42,116 bases of DNA, from positions 1-42,116 of IMG/VR virus record IMGVR_UViG_3300048592_000613; one strand, written 5' to 3'. Below, piece by piece: positions 7,962-15,705 of this stretch; the stretch's first letter is position 1, and the number at the start of each line of letters is the position of its first letter. The stretch comes from a virus. The notes below the pieces were generated by a model, which saw nothing but the letters and a program-made list of their open reading frames with translations, had not been told where the DNA came from and made no database searches. Position numbers and translations under genes: made by a program.

Positions 7962-8978
7962 ATGAAACGAACAATTATTCTTTTTATCTGGGTAATACTG
8001 ACGGTCGGGTTGGCGGCGATTGGATGCGCACCGACTCCCGAACCGCAAAACCCCGCTGAAATTGGCATGACGATGGCGGCGCAGGCGATGGACGCCCAGG
8101 CGACGAAGATGCGAATTGACATTCAATACACGGCGACGGCGCAGATCATTGCGGCGACCCAAAACGTGCAGAACACACAGGCGGCGGCGGCTGTGACCGA
8201 GCAATATCGAATGGATGCCATTGCAACCGACCAGCAAAACAGGCGGGACGCGGCGGCGACCGCGCAACGCATTCGAGACGACGCGGCGACGCAACAGGCG
8301 CGGCTGGATACGGAAGCGACCGCGGAGCAGGGGCGGCGGGACGCAGAAGCGACTGCCGAGCAGGGGCGCGTGGATACAATCAATACGCAATCGGCGGACG
8401 CAACAGCGACGTGGGTGCCAATGACATTGACTGCCGCGCCTACGAGTGATTGGCTGACACAACAAAATGCCATGCTTGAACTCGAAGAAAAACAAAACAA
8501 TGTTGATTTGAGCGACCTAGAGGTGGAGCAACAGCAGGAAAAAAATACGCTGGAATGGTTGATCCCCTTCCTGATCTCTCTCGCGTTGACCGCATTGATA
8601 TCGGTTGTGGCGGTTCGCCGCTCGCGCGTGCGCGAGGTGCGCAACGATGAGACGGGCGTGATCGAGGCGTTGATATTGGACAACGCGGAGGTATTACGTC
8701 CGCAACTGATGCCGGGACCCGTCCTGAATTTGAGCGGCGGTTCTGCGACCGCTCCACAGGTAACGGACAAGGAAACCCAGAACGAGGTGACGCGCAGGGC
8801 GCAGGCAATCGAAGCGCTGCGGGCAATGCCCACGCAAGCGCCGAATGCGAATGCGGCGCTGATGGCGAACAATGTCTTCGGCGAGGCGCGAAAGCCTGTG
8901 GTTGAGATTGTGGATGCCGAGGCGGTGAGCGGCTGGCTTGAGGATGTAACCCGACAAGCGGACGAGATGGAGGCATGA
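7962..8978 (+). CDS. Coiled-coil lipoprotein with Ala/Thr/Gln repeats (338 aa)
   Basis: A signal peptide ends in a lipobox (AAIGC, Cys near residue 23), so export and lipid anchoring are predicted. Residues 35-150 consist of imperfect repeats such as ATAEQGRRDAE that should form a long coiled coil. A second hydrophobic helix (about 198-218) follows, then a basic segment and a cytoplasm-like C-terminal region. Lipoproteins rich in ATATAQ-like words are typical of Anaerolineae, which is one basis for the host guess. The gene has GGAG upstream and is followed one base later by the FtsK-like gene. It might be a surface-exclusion factor or a membrane anchor; neither is shown. Confidence 0.7.
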   Translation: MKRTIILFIWVILTVGLAAIGCAPTPEPQNPAEIGMTMAAQAMDAQATKMRIDIQYTATAQIIAATQNVQNTQAAAAVTEQYRMDAIATDQQNRRDAAATAQRIRDDAATQQARLDTEATAEQGRRDAEATAEQGRVDTINTQSADATATWVPMTLTAAPTSDWLTQQNAMLELEEKQNNVDLSDLEVEQQQEKNTLEWLIPFLISLALTALISVVAVRRSRVREVRNDETGVIEALILDNAEVLRPQLMPGPVLNLSGGSATAPQVTDKETQNEVTRRAQAIEALRAMPTQAPNANAALMANNVFGEARKPVVEIVDAEAVSGWLEDVTRQADEMEA

Positions 8979-8979
8979 G

Positions 8980-10302
8980 ATGAATATGACGATGAAAATA
9001 TCGAATCGTTATGTGCCAGCGGCGCAGACTGCGGCAGGGATCATGCAGACGGTGCTGGGGTCGCTGCGCGGGACGGACCCGGCGTTGATCCGCCAGTTTG
9101 TTTTGACCGAGACGCGGGAGGGGGACGCCTGGCTATTCGCGGTAGTGGATGACCTGCGGATACAAAGTTATCAGCCGTGGGTGAATGCGCTCCATGCGCT
9201 CAGCACCAGCCTGCGCGGGCGACCGGTGTTCGTGAGCAACACAACGGGATTTCGATATGCGATCCTGCTTTCGGATCGTCCCACGCTGCCGAAAGAGGTC
9301 CCGTTTCCGGGGATGCGTCCGGGGACGGCGCAGATCGGGATGAGGGCGAACGGGCGACCGATGGATATAACGTGGGATGAATTGGGTCATGTGCTGGCGG
9401 CGGGGCAGACGCGGTATGGAAAAAGCAATTTCCTGCGCTCGTTGACGATGCAGGCGCGGGCGGATGGGTTTCGGTTTTTGCTTGCCGACCTGGACGGGCG
9501 CACATTCAGCGCGATGAAGGGCGACTCGAGTTTGATCCTGCCGATTGCCAACACACGGGAAGGGTTCGAGCAGGTTGTGAATATGGCGCTGATGGAATTG
9601 TCGAACCGAGTGCGATTGTTCGACGCGACGGAGGGCGCGCCGGATAACCTCGATGAATACAACCAGAAAGCGACCGAACCATTGCCGCCGATCATGCTGA
9701 TGCTCGATGAATTTTCCAGCGTGGTGCTGGGGATGGGCGGTCCGAAGAGCGATTTTGCAAAACTCGCGACGGAGATCGCCTGGCGCGGGTTGAAGTTCGG
9801 CATCCACGTAGTTCTGGCGGGGCAGGATTTCGGGAAGGATATTGTGGGTCCGATCCGCGAACAGATGCGGACGAGGTTGTGCTTCCGCGTGGCGACTGCG
9901 GATGTTTCGGATGTGGTGATCGGGCGGAGAGGAGCGGAGCGCATCCGCCAGCCGGGGCGGGCGATGATGCCGTCGGGGATGGTGCAGACATATCTGATTT
10001 TGAAGGAAGCGCTGGGGCGCGGTGCTCAGGGTGCGCAGGTGAGCGAGGCGGAAAGGCAGCTGTTGATTCGGCTCGTGAACGAGGCGGAGGGGAGGGCGGA
10101 TCTGGAAAAGATCATGGAATTCGGCGGGATCGCTGAGCGGCAGGCGCGCAGGCTGCGGGAGGATTGGGCGGCTCGCGGATTGATCGAGAAGCGGGCGGAA
10201 CGCAATAATGCCTGGTTTGTCGTCCAAACGCTCAGGGCGTCCGAACCCGTCCAAACCACGTCCGAACGTCCGAGCGGTGTCCAAGCCGGGCAGAATATTT
10301 AA
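8980..10302 (+). CDS. FtsK/HerA-type DNA translocase ATPase (440 aa)
   Basis: The Walker A motif GQTRYGKS is at residues 142-149 and the Walker B (IMLMLDEF) at 238-245. The spacing and the phrase HVLAAGQTRYGKSNFLR are characteristic of FtsK/SpoIIIE-HerA motors. A winged-helix-like region follows (about 375-420). There are no N-terminal membrane spans, so any membrane link would come from the two upstream membrane proteins. Likely roles are DNA segregation or transfer. The last 25 codons overlap a row of CGTCCRAAC repeats next to the parM operon. Confidence 0.8.
   Translation: MNMTMKISNRYVPAAQTAAGIMQTVLGSLRGTDPALIRQFVLTETREGDAWLFAVVDDLRIQSYQPWVNALHALSTSLRGRPVFVSNTTGFRYAILLSDRPTLPKEVPFPGMRPGTAQIGMRANGRPMDITWDELGHVLAAGQTRYGKSNFLRSLTMQARADGFRFLLADLDGRTFSAMKGDSSLILPIANTREGFEQVVNMALMELSNRVRLFDATEGAPDNLDEYNQKATEPLPPIMLMLDEFSSVVLGMGGPKSDFAKLATEIAWRGLKFGIHVVLAGQDFGKDIVGPIREQMRTRLCFRVATADVSDVVIGRRGAERIRQPGRAMMPSGMVQTYLILKEALGRGAQGAQVSEAERQLLIRLVNEAEGRADLEKIMEFGGIAERQARRLREDWAARGLIEKRAERNNAWFVVQTLRASEPVQTTSERPSGVQAGQNI
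10221..10286. repeat. Six CGTCCRAAC-type direct repeats
   Basis: Copies start at 10221, 10238, 10248, 10259, 10267 and 10278. The first four are CGTCCAAAC or CGTCCGAAC; the last two are degenerate. They lie in the 3' end of the FtsK-like gene, just upstream of the ParM operon. Direct repeats upstream of an actin-type partition operon are what a centromere-like (parC) site looks like, so I propose that role. Accidental repetition in a low-complexity C-terminus is the alternative. Confidence 0.45.
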
Positions 10303-10339
10303 CCGTCAAAAACGAGGCGGAATATTTAACCGCCAAAAA
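10293..10339. repeat. Two 20-bp direct repeats upstream of the parM operon
   Basis: GAATATTTAACCGTCAAAAA (10293-10312) is repeated with one change at 10320-10339, a 27-bp period. The pair fills the gap before the gene at 10356, so it could be an operator or part of a centromere for the segregation genes. Confidence 0.6.
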
Positions 10340-10355
10340 TAAAAAGGAGATAAAG

Positions 10356-10652
10356 ATGTACAAGTTCGAGGTCAAACTTCCACAAGGGCATGTATTGAGG
10401 ATTGTTGTCGAGAAAAATGATGGGACGATGGCAACCAGGATTGCTGACTTTGTTTCTTATACCTTCAAAGAAGAACCGAAGGCAAAGGGCATTCAGATTT
10501 CTGTGATTGCAGATCATTTCAAGAAAAAGGGCATTCCCGTCACTGCGAAAATCGTTGCCTGTAGATTACGGGAGACTGGATACAAAATCCAGCGCGGTCC
10601 TTCAGGCAGGTATTTGGTCGTCAATCCTGAATATTCAAAAGGAGAAAAATAA
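10356..10652 (+). CDS. Small winged-helix-like protein of the parM operon (98 aa)
   Basis: The N-terminal half is a beta-rich segment; residues 45-90 (ISVIADHFKKKGI...RLRETGYKI...GRYLVV) have the helix-turn-helix plus wing pattern of a DNA-binding protein. A good ribosome site (AAAAAGGAG) precedes it and its TAA overlaps the ATG of the actin gene (TAATG). Position suggests a regulator or centromere-binding partner of the actin; this is inference. Confidence 0.55.
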   Translation: MYKFEVKLPQGHVLRIVVEKNDGTMATRIADFVSYTFKEEPKAKGIQISVIADHFKKKGIPVTAKIVACRLRETGYKIQRGPSGRYLVVNPEYSKGEK

Positions 10653-11641
10653 TGTTTACGCTTGGTTGTGATCTTGGTCAGAGTTCGTTGAAGTTGGTTG
10701 GCGCGAAAGGCTCATTGCAATTCGCTTCGACGGCGGCGATCTTTTCGGGCATGGTGTCGGATTTCGGGTTCGGGAAGCGGCGGCGCAAGCCCGTCATCAT
10801 CGAGGGGGATCACGGGAAGTTGTGGGTCGGGACGGACGCACATTCGTTCGGGAGCGCCATCGAGAACATTGATTTCGAGCGGCTGACGGGGACGACGGAG
10901 ATGCGCTATATCTGGTACGGGGCGTTGAGCGAGTATATGCGCCAGTTCGGTTCGATTGACGAGCCGGTGCGCTTGATCGCGGGGCTGCCCTTCCAGATGT
11001 TGCAGGGCGACGATGCGGCGGTGGCGAAGTTCCGCAAGGACGTGACGGCATGGATGAGCGGAAGCCATACCTGGGAGGCGGACGGCACGCCGAGGCATGT
11101 GGAGATCGCGGACGTGCGCCTTTATCCGCAAGCTCTGGGCGCGCCGGTGGACTATGCGATGACGATGGACGGCAAGCCGGTGGATGCGGAACGCCAGAAG
11201 ATTTTGACTTACGAAAACGGGACAATCAACGTTGGGTCGAGCACGGTGGAGACGCTGGTGATCGACGGGAATAAGAACCAGCACGTTTTCAACGGCGGGA
11301 AGCGGATCGGCGTGTACCAATTGTGGAAACGGGTGGACCCGCGCCAGGCGTATTCGTTCGGCGAGTTCGAGGCGAAACTGAGAAGCGGGTCATTGCCGGA
11401 AGATATGGCGGTCGAGCCGCATTTGGAGAGCTGGTACAGCGAGGTGAACGGTTTCGTCAATTCAAAATGGGCGGAGAGCTGGAGGCGTTTCCATAAGATT
11501 TTCCTGGTGGGGGGCGGATCGATCCTGCTGGAGAAATTCTTCCGCAACCGATTCAACGGCAAGACTGTGACGATGGACGACCCGGTGATGAGCGTGTCGC
11601 GCGGGTTGTATAAATTAGGTTTTGGGATCAAGGAGAAATAA
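10652..11641 (+). CDS. ParM/Alp-like actin segregation ATPase (329 aa)
   Basis: An actin-fold ATPase that would form filaments to move DNA. Phosphate-1 motif DLGQSSLK is at residues 7-14, phosphate-2 INVGSSTVE at 192-200 and the adenosine motif FLVGGGS at 284-290. Length matches plasmid ParM and Alp proteins. It sits in a three-gene operon with a possible DNA-binding protein upstream and a small acidic protein downstream, next to two sets of direct repeats. Such operons maintain plasmids; in a temperate phage this points to an episomal prophage stage or to positioning of phage DNA in the cell. Confidence 0.85.
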   Translation: MFTLGCDLGQSSLKLVGAKGSLQFASTAAIFSGMVSDFGFGKRRRKPVIIEGDHGKLWVGTDAHSFGSAIENIDFERLTGTTEMRYIWYGALSEYMRQFGSIDEPVRLIAGLPFQMLQGDDAAVAKFRKDVTAWMSGSHTWEADGTPRHVEIADVRLYPQALGAPVDYAMTMDGKPVDAERQKILTYENGTINVGSSTVETLVIDGNKNQHVFNGGKRIGVYQLWKRVDPRQAYSFGEFEAKLRSGSLPEDMAVEPHLESWYSEVNGFVNSKWAESWRRFHKIFLVGGGSILLEKFFRNRFNGKTVTMDDPVMSVSRGLYKLGFGIKEK

Positions 11642-11642
11642 G

Positions 11643-11903
11643 ATGCCGAGACGGAAAGATGCCGTTCCCAGCGTGCGTATTCGCTGGGACGGCAACCGGA
11701 AGCGCGGCGTTTCGGAGCGGGACGATCGCGTGTTCGGGTGGAACGATGCGAACATGGATAACGACCGATTCGGGATGGTGTGGGAGTTGGTGGCTTCGGC
11801 GCTGGCGGGGGAACTGGGTCCGCAGGTGCAAGCGGCTGTGGAGCAGGGCGACGATGAGGCGGCGCGGGATGCGCTGGCGGACCTGCTGGATGCCTTCGGA
11901 TAA
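11643..11903 (+). CDS. Small acidic protein after parM, possible ParR-like adaptor (86 aa)
   Basis: It starts two bases after the actin stop, with GGAG upstream. The N-terminus is basic (MPRRKD, RIRWDGNRKRG), as in ribbon-helix-helix adaptors, and the C-terminal half is acidic and helical. Position is that of parR in type II partition operons, but sequence alone does not show the fold. The upstream in-frame start at 11622 lies inside parM and was not used. Confidence 0.5.
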   Translation: MPRRKDAVPSVRIRWDGNRKRGVSERDDRVFGWNDANMDNDRFGMVWELVASALAGELGPQVQAAVEQGDDEAARDALADLLDAFG

Positions 11904-11914
11904 GGACTAGCGAT

Positions 11915-12370
11915 ATGCGGAAGATGACTGTGAATGAACTATCTCATGATGGGATGCGAAGATTGAAGATCGTGGGGGATGCGGAGATCGAGGCGGAGCG
12001 GTATCTGGCGCTGGCGCCTGAACGGGCGCGAGGGATGGCGACGCTAAAGCCCGGGAGGGACGATCTGCTTGGGCTTTTTTCGCTGGAGTTGACGTACCCG
12101 ATCTTCGAGCCGTATGAGATCATGATCCACAGCCGGATGAAGTTCCGCAGGTTGTTCTTCGCGCATTATTCGTATGGCAGCCGGGTGAGCGAGTGCATTG
12201 CTTTGGCGCGGAGTGAGTTTTTACGGTTGACTGGGTTCGCGCCGATGTTTGTGTTTGCTCCGGGTGTGCCGGATGATCTGTTTGGATCGGTTCGGGAAGG
12301 CTGTGTTTTGATCCAGGCGGAATGGATGCCCGCGCGTTGCGTGGCGGTTGGAGGTTGCGATGTCGGATAA
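11915..12370 (+). CDS. Hypothetical protein (151 aa)
   Basis: A soluble protein without recognisable motif; the central part is aromatic-rich (YPIFEPYEIMIHSRM). It overlaps the next gene by eleven bases. A terminator-like hairpin (AAAGCCC, 12046-12052, with GGGCTTTTTT at 12071-12080) lies inside the coding sequence. Member of the early operon leading to intI. Function unknown. Confidence 0.55.
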   Translation: MRKMTVNELSHDGMRRLKIVGDAEIEAERYLALAPERARGMATLKPGRDDLLGLFSLELTYPIFEPYEIMIHSRMKFRRLFFAHYSYGSRVSECIALARSEFLRLTGFAPMFVFAPGVPDDLFGSVREGCVLIQAEWMPARCVAVGGCDVG

Positions 12371-12701
12371 AAAGCCAATGAAGCCGTGGAAGTGCAGGCG
12401 CGGTCATATCCTGGGTTTCATCCGCTGGAATGGGAACGACTTGCCGCAGTTGATGGTGCTGCGGGAGGCGTTGGATATGCAGGCGGAATATCCCGACGAG
12501 GTGGATCTGCTGGGTCCGCTGGATGGACGGATGCCGATCCGCTGTTCGGTGGAGGACTGCGATGACGTGAAGGTATGGGAGATCAACGCAATGAGTTTGG
12601 TGTCTTTGTTCATCCAGTTGGATGATGCAGAGATGTTCAAATTTTCCCAGACGTTGCTGGAGCTGAATAGGAAGAGCAGTGAGGCGCGTGATGATGTATA
12701 A
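12360..12701 (+). CDS. Hypothetical protein with possible metal site (113 aa)
   Basis: The N-terminus has CRRGH and later RCSVEDCDD, four Cys/His positions that could make a zinc site. The C-terminal half is helical. The start ATG has GGAGG seven bases upstream and overlaps the previous gene. Its end overlaps the PolX-like gene, so translation is coupled. Unknown function. Confidence 0.55.
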   Translation: MSDKKPMKPWKCRRGHILGFIRWNGNDLPQLMVLREALDMQAEYPDEVDLLGPLDGRMPIRCSVEDCDDVKVWEINAMSLVSLFIQLDDAEMFKFSQTLLELNRKSSEARDDV

Positions 12702-13278
12702 CGATGCTCTTTATATCGCTGAATGGCTGCGGGACGAGATGAAGCCTGCGTGCGCACGGATCGAGATCGGAGGCGGGGTGAGGCGCGGCAAGGCGGATGT
12801 GCATGACATCGAGATCATCGCTGTGCCGTTGTTCATTCCGACGCGCGATCTATTCGGCACGGTCATTTCGAATGAAAATCAGTTGGACGCCATTTTGTGC
12901 GAGTTGGAAGGATTGGCAGCGTTGAAGCGGGTCAAGGGCGGGGAGAAATTCAAGCAGTTCGAGATCGGGCGCTGGGAAGAGTTTGCGATTCAACGTCCCG
13001 ATCAGTCGTTCAAGCTGGACCTATTTCTGGTTACACCTCCCGCTTCATGGGGCGCGCAGTTTGTAATCCGCACGGGTCCCGCCGAATTCAGCCAGTGGAT
13101 GGTGACGAAAAAGATGCTGGGCGGAGCATTGCCGGATCATTGTTACGTCAAAGGCGGCGCAATCTGGGATGGCAGGGACGGGAGCAAGATCGAAATGCCG
13201 GAGGAGACGGATTTTTTCCGCTTGTGCGGGTTGGATTGGATCGAGCCGGGTCAACGCGCGGCGAGGTGGAAGCGATGA
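12691..13278 (+). CDS. PolX-like nucleotidyltransferase (195 aa)
   Basis: The palm signature GGGVRRGKADVHDIEI (from residue 27) contains the Gly-Gly/Arg element of DNA polymerase beta and an acidic pair (Asp39, Glu41). A third acidic residue is in KLDLFLV (Asp110). The following FVIRTGPAEFSQWM corresponds to the PolX FxxxTGS...fN region that binds nucleotide. It is shorter than bacterial PolX and lacks the 8-kDa and PHP domains, so it is a minimal polymerase-like or nucleotide-transfer enzyme. Its stop overlaps the intI start (ATGA), which ties it to the integron. Confidence 0.7.
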   Translation: MMYNDALYIAEWLRDEMKPACARIEIGGGVRRGKADVHDIEIIAVPLFIPTRDLFGTVISNENQLDAILCELEGLAALKRVKGGEKFKQFEIGRWEEFAIQRPDQSFKLDLFLVTPPASWGAQFVIRTGPAEFSQWMVTKKMLGGALPDHCYVKGGAIWDGRDGSKIEMPEETDFFRLCGLDWIEPGQRAARWKR

Positions 13279-14270
13279 AGATGAACTCTACAGAAGCCAG
13301 AGAGCAATTTGCCAAATGGCTTGAGGCGAAGTTTTACAGCAAAGGGACAGTCGATTCTTATGTGCCGTCAGTTCCCAGCTTCTTCAAGTTTCTTGGGTCT
13401 CACCCTGATGTTGTGGGACTGTCGCACTCGAAGCGCGTGGAGGCATATCTATCGAGCAGGGTGGTCGAGGATGACATAGCCGCATCCACCCAGAATGTGG
13501 AACTGACGGCGTTGGTGCAATTTCACCGTATGTTGGGTATCGAGTTGACGGGCATCAACGCCTTGCGCGCAAAGCGCCGCGACCGCATTCCGCCCATCAT
13601 GTCCAAAGAGCAAGTGAAGATTCTGATCGAAAACTTTCCGCATGAATTCAGGCTGGTTCCGATGATCCTTTACGGCTGCGCCATGCGGATCAATGAATGC
13701 CTTCGGCTCAGGATAAAGGACGTGGATTTATCCCTGAAGAAATTCGTCATCCACGAAGCGAAAGGAGACAAGGAGCGCGTTGTATCCATCCCAAACAGTC
13801 TTATCCCTTACGTTAAAATTCAGTATGACAAAGCCGTTGCCATGTGGGAGATCGATAAATACCACACGTTCAACGGTGTCAATTGCAGAGGCGTGGAGAA
13901 GAAATACCCGTCCTATCCGATGTCGAGAGATTGGTATTGGTTTCTCCCTGCCGCCTCATATTCAACAGATCCAAAGTCGCATACGCCGATGATGAGGCAT
14001 CACACGATGGACTGGACGATACAGCGGATGTTTGAAGATGTCCGTGGTCGTTTCCATCTCCCGGTCTATGCGACGCCGCACATCCTGCGCCATGCCTGCC
14101 TCACCCATATGACGGAGGACCTGATCGGGAAAGGATTTACAGAAACGATGATCAAAGCAGAATTAAAGAAGTTGAGCGGGCATGTCATGGACGAAACCTT
14201 GGAAGGGTATATCCACCTGGCGACTCCCAAGAATGTTCATATTGTTTCTCCCATCGAAGGACTTGTATAG
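13275..14270 (+). CDS. intI: Integron integrase (331 aa)
   Basis: A tyrosine recombinase with Arg138 (AMRIN), His269 and Arg272 (PHILRH), His303 (LSGH) and nucleophile Tyr312 (EGYIHL). Between the first Arg and the HxxR box it carries the extra domain that separates IntI from Xer and phage integrases: VEKKYPSYP, then W-Y-W-F-LP, STDPKS and RHH (about residues 207-250), which correspond closely to the same landmarks in IntI1. Length is that of IntI proteins. It is coupled to the PolX-like gene and transcribed toward the cassettes, the reverse of classical integrons. It would excise and insert cassettes at attI and attC. Confidence 0.93.
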   Translation: MKMNSTEAREQFAKWLEAKFYSKGTVDSYVPSVPSFFKFLGSHPDVVGLSHSKRVEAYLSSRVVEDDIAASTQNVELTALVQFHRMLGIELTGINALRAKRRDRIPPIMSKEQVKILIENFPHEFRLVPMILYGCAMRINECLRLRIKDVDLSLKKFVIHEAKGDKERVVSIPNSLIPYVKIQYDKAVAMWEIDKYHTFNGVNCRGVEKKYPSYPMSRDWYWFLPAASYSTDPKSHTPMMRHHTMDWTIQRMFEDVRGRFHLPVYATPHILRHACLTHMTEDLIGKGFTETMIKAELKKLSGHVMDETLEGYIHLATPKNVHIVSPIEGLV

Positions 14271-14310
14271 ATGGGTTATTCTGATATTGTCGGTAAATGA
14301 ATTGTTAGCC
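14271..14310 (+). other. Putative attI insertion site
   Basis: Forty bases separate the intI stop from the first cassette. The core box GTTAGCC (14304-14310) gives the crossover G/TT at 14304/14305. No gene fits here and no clear promoter is visible, so cassettes are probably read from the upstream operon. Assignment rests on position between intI and the first cassette. Confidence 0.7.
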
Positions 14311-14336
14311 AGCCCATTACGGGCAAGGAGAATCGC

Positions 14337-14606
14337 ATGGCAAAAACAATAGAACTCGAAGATGATGAAATCGACGTAGTTGAAGAATATCGCGCCAAAC
14401 GTGAGGCGCAGAAGAAGCAAAGCAATTTGCAGTTTGAGATTTTAGAGCAGGCATACGAATATGAAAAGTGGTTGCGCGAAAATGGCGCAGGTTCATCGTA
14501 TTCAACATTCTGCGATCAATATGGTTATCCTGCTATGGAAAACCGCAAATTTATTTATGAATGTGTCGAAGCAATTAGACGGTCTGCATGGATGCAGGCT
14601 GGCTAA
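14337..14606 (+). CDS. Cassette 1 protein, unknown (89 aa)
   Basis: A strongly charged helical N-terminus (acidic, then Lys/Arg-rich) is followed by a Tyr-rich helical region. CAAGGAGAAT upstream is a strong ribosome site, of the type shared with cassettes 2 and 3. The TAA stop is part of the attC left box GGCTAAC, so the gene fills its cassette exactly. No family recognised. Confidence 0.6.
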   Translation: MAKTIELEDDEIDVVEEYRAKREAQKKQSNLQFEILEQAYEYEKWLRENGAGSSYSTFCDQYGYPAMENRKFIYECVEAIRRSAWMQAG

Positions 14607-14730
14607 CAAAGCGTGCACCTGACGCTGGGGATTCTGCGGCAATCTCAAGCAGTTTCCTACGCCTGAGCCTTTTTCTGGCTGGACGGCTTCGCCGTCCCCG
14701 CCCCAGCGCAGGTAACGCAATCCGTTGGGC
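14601..14730 (+). repeat. attC site of cassette 1
   Basis: Left box GGCTAAC (14601-14607) and right box GTTGGGC (14724-14730). The arms AGCGTGCACCTGACGCTGGGG and CCCCAGCGCAGGTAACG pair, leaving one unpaired A in the left arm (ACCTG-A-CGC). The apical part holds a second hairpin (14681-14697, GGACGGC/GCCGTCC). About 130 bases, in the range of long VCR-like attC sites. Confidence 0.92.
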
Positions 14731-14758
14731 GGCTCTCGCTCAACAAGGAGAATTGCAA

Positions 14759-14983
14759 ATGGAATATATGCAAATGAAGTATTATCCAAAAGAAGTTTAT
14801 TACGAAAATCGTGGTGGTGTAAATTACATCATTCTGGATTACGGTGACAATAAAGTTGAGCATGTCATAGCCGCCCAACAAAGCGTGCACCTGACTTTGC
14901 TAGAGTCGGAGCAAATTTGGTCGTCGTATTGCAGTTGTGCCACTTGCAAGCAGAGATCCGCAGTTATACCGCAAAGCAGGTAA
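14759..14983 (+). CDS. Cassette 2 protein, unknown (74 aa)
   Basis: AACAAGGAG precedes the ATG. Only the first 38 codons lie before the attC; the remaining residues are encoded by the attC itself and include QQSVHLTL. The Tyr-rich N-terminal half looks like a small beta-strand protein. A longer frame from 14588 would cross the previous attC and is rejected. The true product is uncertain. Confidence 0.45.
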   Translation: MEYMQMKYYPKEVYYENRGGVNYIILDYGDNKVEHVIAAQQSVHLTLLESEQIWSSYCSCATCKQRSAVIPQSR

Positions 14984-14998
14984 CGCAATCCGTTCGGC
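14873..14998 (+). repeat. attC site of cassette 2
   Basis: Left box GCCCAAC (14873-14879) matches the cassette start TTGGGC; right box is GTTCGGC (14992-14998). Arms CACCTGACTTTGC and GCAAAGCAGGTAACG pair with the same single unpaired A. The pairing bases differ from attC1 on both sides, so the stem is preserved by compensating changes. Confidence 0.92.
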
Positions 14999-15014
14999 GG
15001 ACAAGGAGAAAAAT

Positions 15015-15266
15015 ATGTCAGTAATAAATTGTAGGTGTGGCAAGCCTTTGAAAAGTGGAATGGAAGTTGAACACTCTGCATGGTTGAATGAATTTTTTTG
15101 CTCACCATCTTGCGCTCAAGATAGATATTTTGAATACATGGAAAGCACGCCTGTTGATTTTGAAAACAAATTGCCTGATGGTGCTGCAATCAATGACGAT
15201 GGTTTTTTGGTGGATGACGCCGAACAAAGCGTGCACCTGACGCTGGGGGATTCGGCGGCAAATTAG
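15015..15266 (+). CDS. Cassette 3 protein with Cys-rich motif (83 aa)
   Basis: Residues 6-8 (CRC) and a later FFCSPSCAQ provide four cysteines, suggesting a small zinc finger. ACAAGGAGAA is the ribosome site. The last 15 residues are read from the attC, with AEQSVHLTL resembling the tail of the cassette 2 product. Unknown function. Confidence 0.55.
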   Translation: MSVINCRCGKPLKSGMEVEHSAWLNEFFCSPSCAQDRYFEYMESTPVDFENKLPDGAAINDDGFLVDDAEQSVHLTLGDSAAN

Positions 15267-15348
15267 GCTTTATCTACGCTGTGGGCTGGTTCTGCTTTGA
15301 CGGCTTCGCCGTCACTAGCCCCAGCGCAGGTAACGCAAACCGTTAGCC
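15219..15348 (+). repeat. attC site of cassette 3
   Basis: Left box GCCGAAC (15219-15225) is complementary to the cassette start TTCGGC; right box is GTTAGCC (15342-15348). The left arm AACAAAGCGTGCACCTGAC is identical to those of attC1 and attC2. An apical GACGGC/GCCGTC hairpin is again present. About 130 bases. Confidence 0.92.
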
Positions 15349-15372
15349 ACCTATCTTAAAAAGGAAATCAGT

Positions 15373-15612
15373 ATGAAAACTCCAAAAGAAAAATATATGA
15401 ATGACCCCGAGTACAATCATCTTGTCAAAACGCTTGAAATGATGATTGAGCAGGCGCGTTTCACTCCGTCCGAACTTCGGGAAGCCGTAATACTGGCTTG
15501 TATCAATTACGAAATGCGCCATGTCCGCGAAATGCAAATTGACCCGCGCACCGATGAAGCATTGAGAGTGCTTGAAAACTTTGTCAATAGTCCCCGCAAG
15601 CGCGGTGGCTAA
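15373..15612 (+). CDS. Cassette 4 protein, unknown helical (79 aa)
   Basis: A predominantly helical, charged protein (LVKTLEMMIEQARF, SELREAVILACINYEMRH). AAAAAGGAA precedes the ATG. The TAA stop is inside the attC left box, as in cassette 1. It has the size and helicity of small regulatory or antitoxin-like proteins, but no specific resemblance is claimed. Confidence 0.6.
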   Translation: MKTPKEKYMNDPEYNHLVKTLEMMIEQARFTPSELREAVILACINYEMRHVREMQIDPRTDEALRVLENFVNSPRKRGG

Positions 15613-15696
15613 CATAGCGTGCACCTGACGCGGGTGGGCGGTGGTCACAATCGGACAGGTTATGACCACCCGCGCAGGTAACGCAATCCGTTAGGC
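15607..15696 (+). repeat. attC site of cassette 4
   Basis: Left box GGCTAAC (15607-15613), extended pairing with the cassette start TTAGCCAC; right box GTTAGGC (15690-15696). The arms CACCTGACGCGGGTGG and CCACCCGCGCAGGTAAC pair around one unpaired A. At about 90 bases it is shorter than attC1 to attC3. Confidence 0.92.
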
Positions 15697-15705
15697 ATCT
15701 AAGCA

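Noticed and set aside
9133-10284. A 383-aa minus-strand ORF opposite the FtsK-like gene
   Set aside because: Arg/His/Pro-rich shadow; the plus-strand frame carries clear Walker motifs.
12046-12080. Terminator-like hairpin with T run
   Set aside because: It lies inside a coding sequence, has only a 7-bp stem with an 18-base loop, and genes downstream are in the same overlapping operon.
13275-14270. Ordinary phage or Xer integrase
   Set aside because: It has the IntI-specific insertion (KYP, STDP, RHH landmarks) and is followed by attC cassettes.
14588-14758. Longer N-terminus for the cassette 2 ORF
   Set aside because: It would begin inside cassette 1 and cross the attC; the ATG at 14759 has a strong ribosome site.
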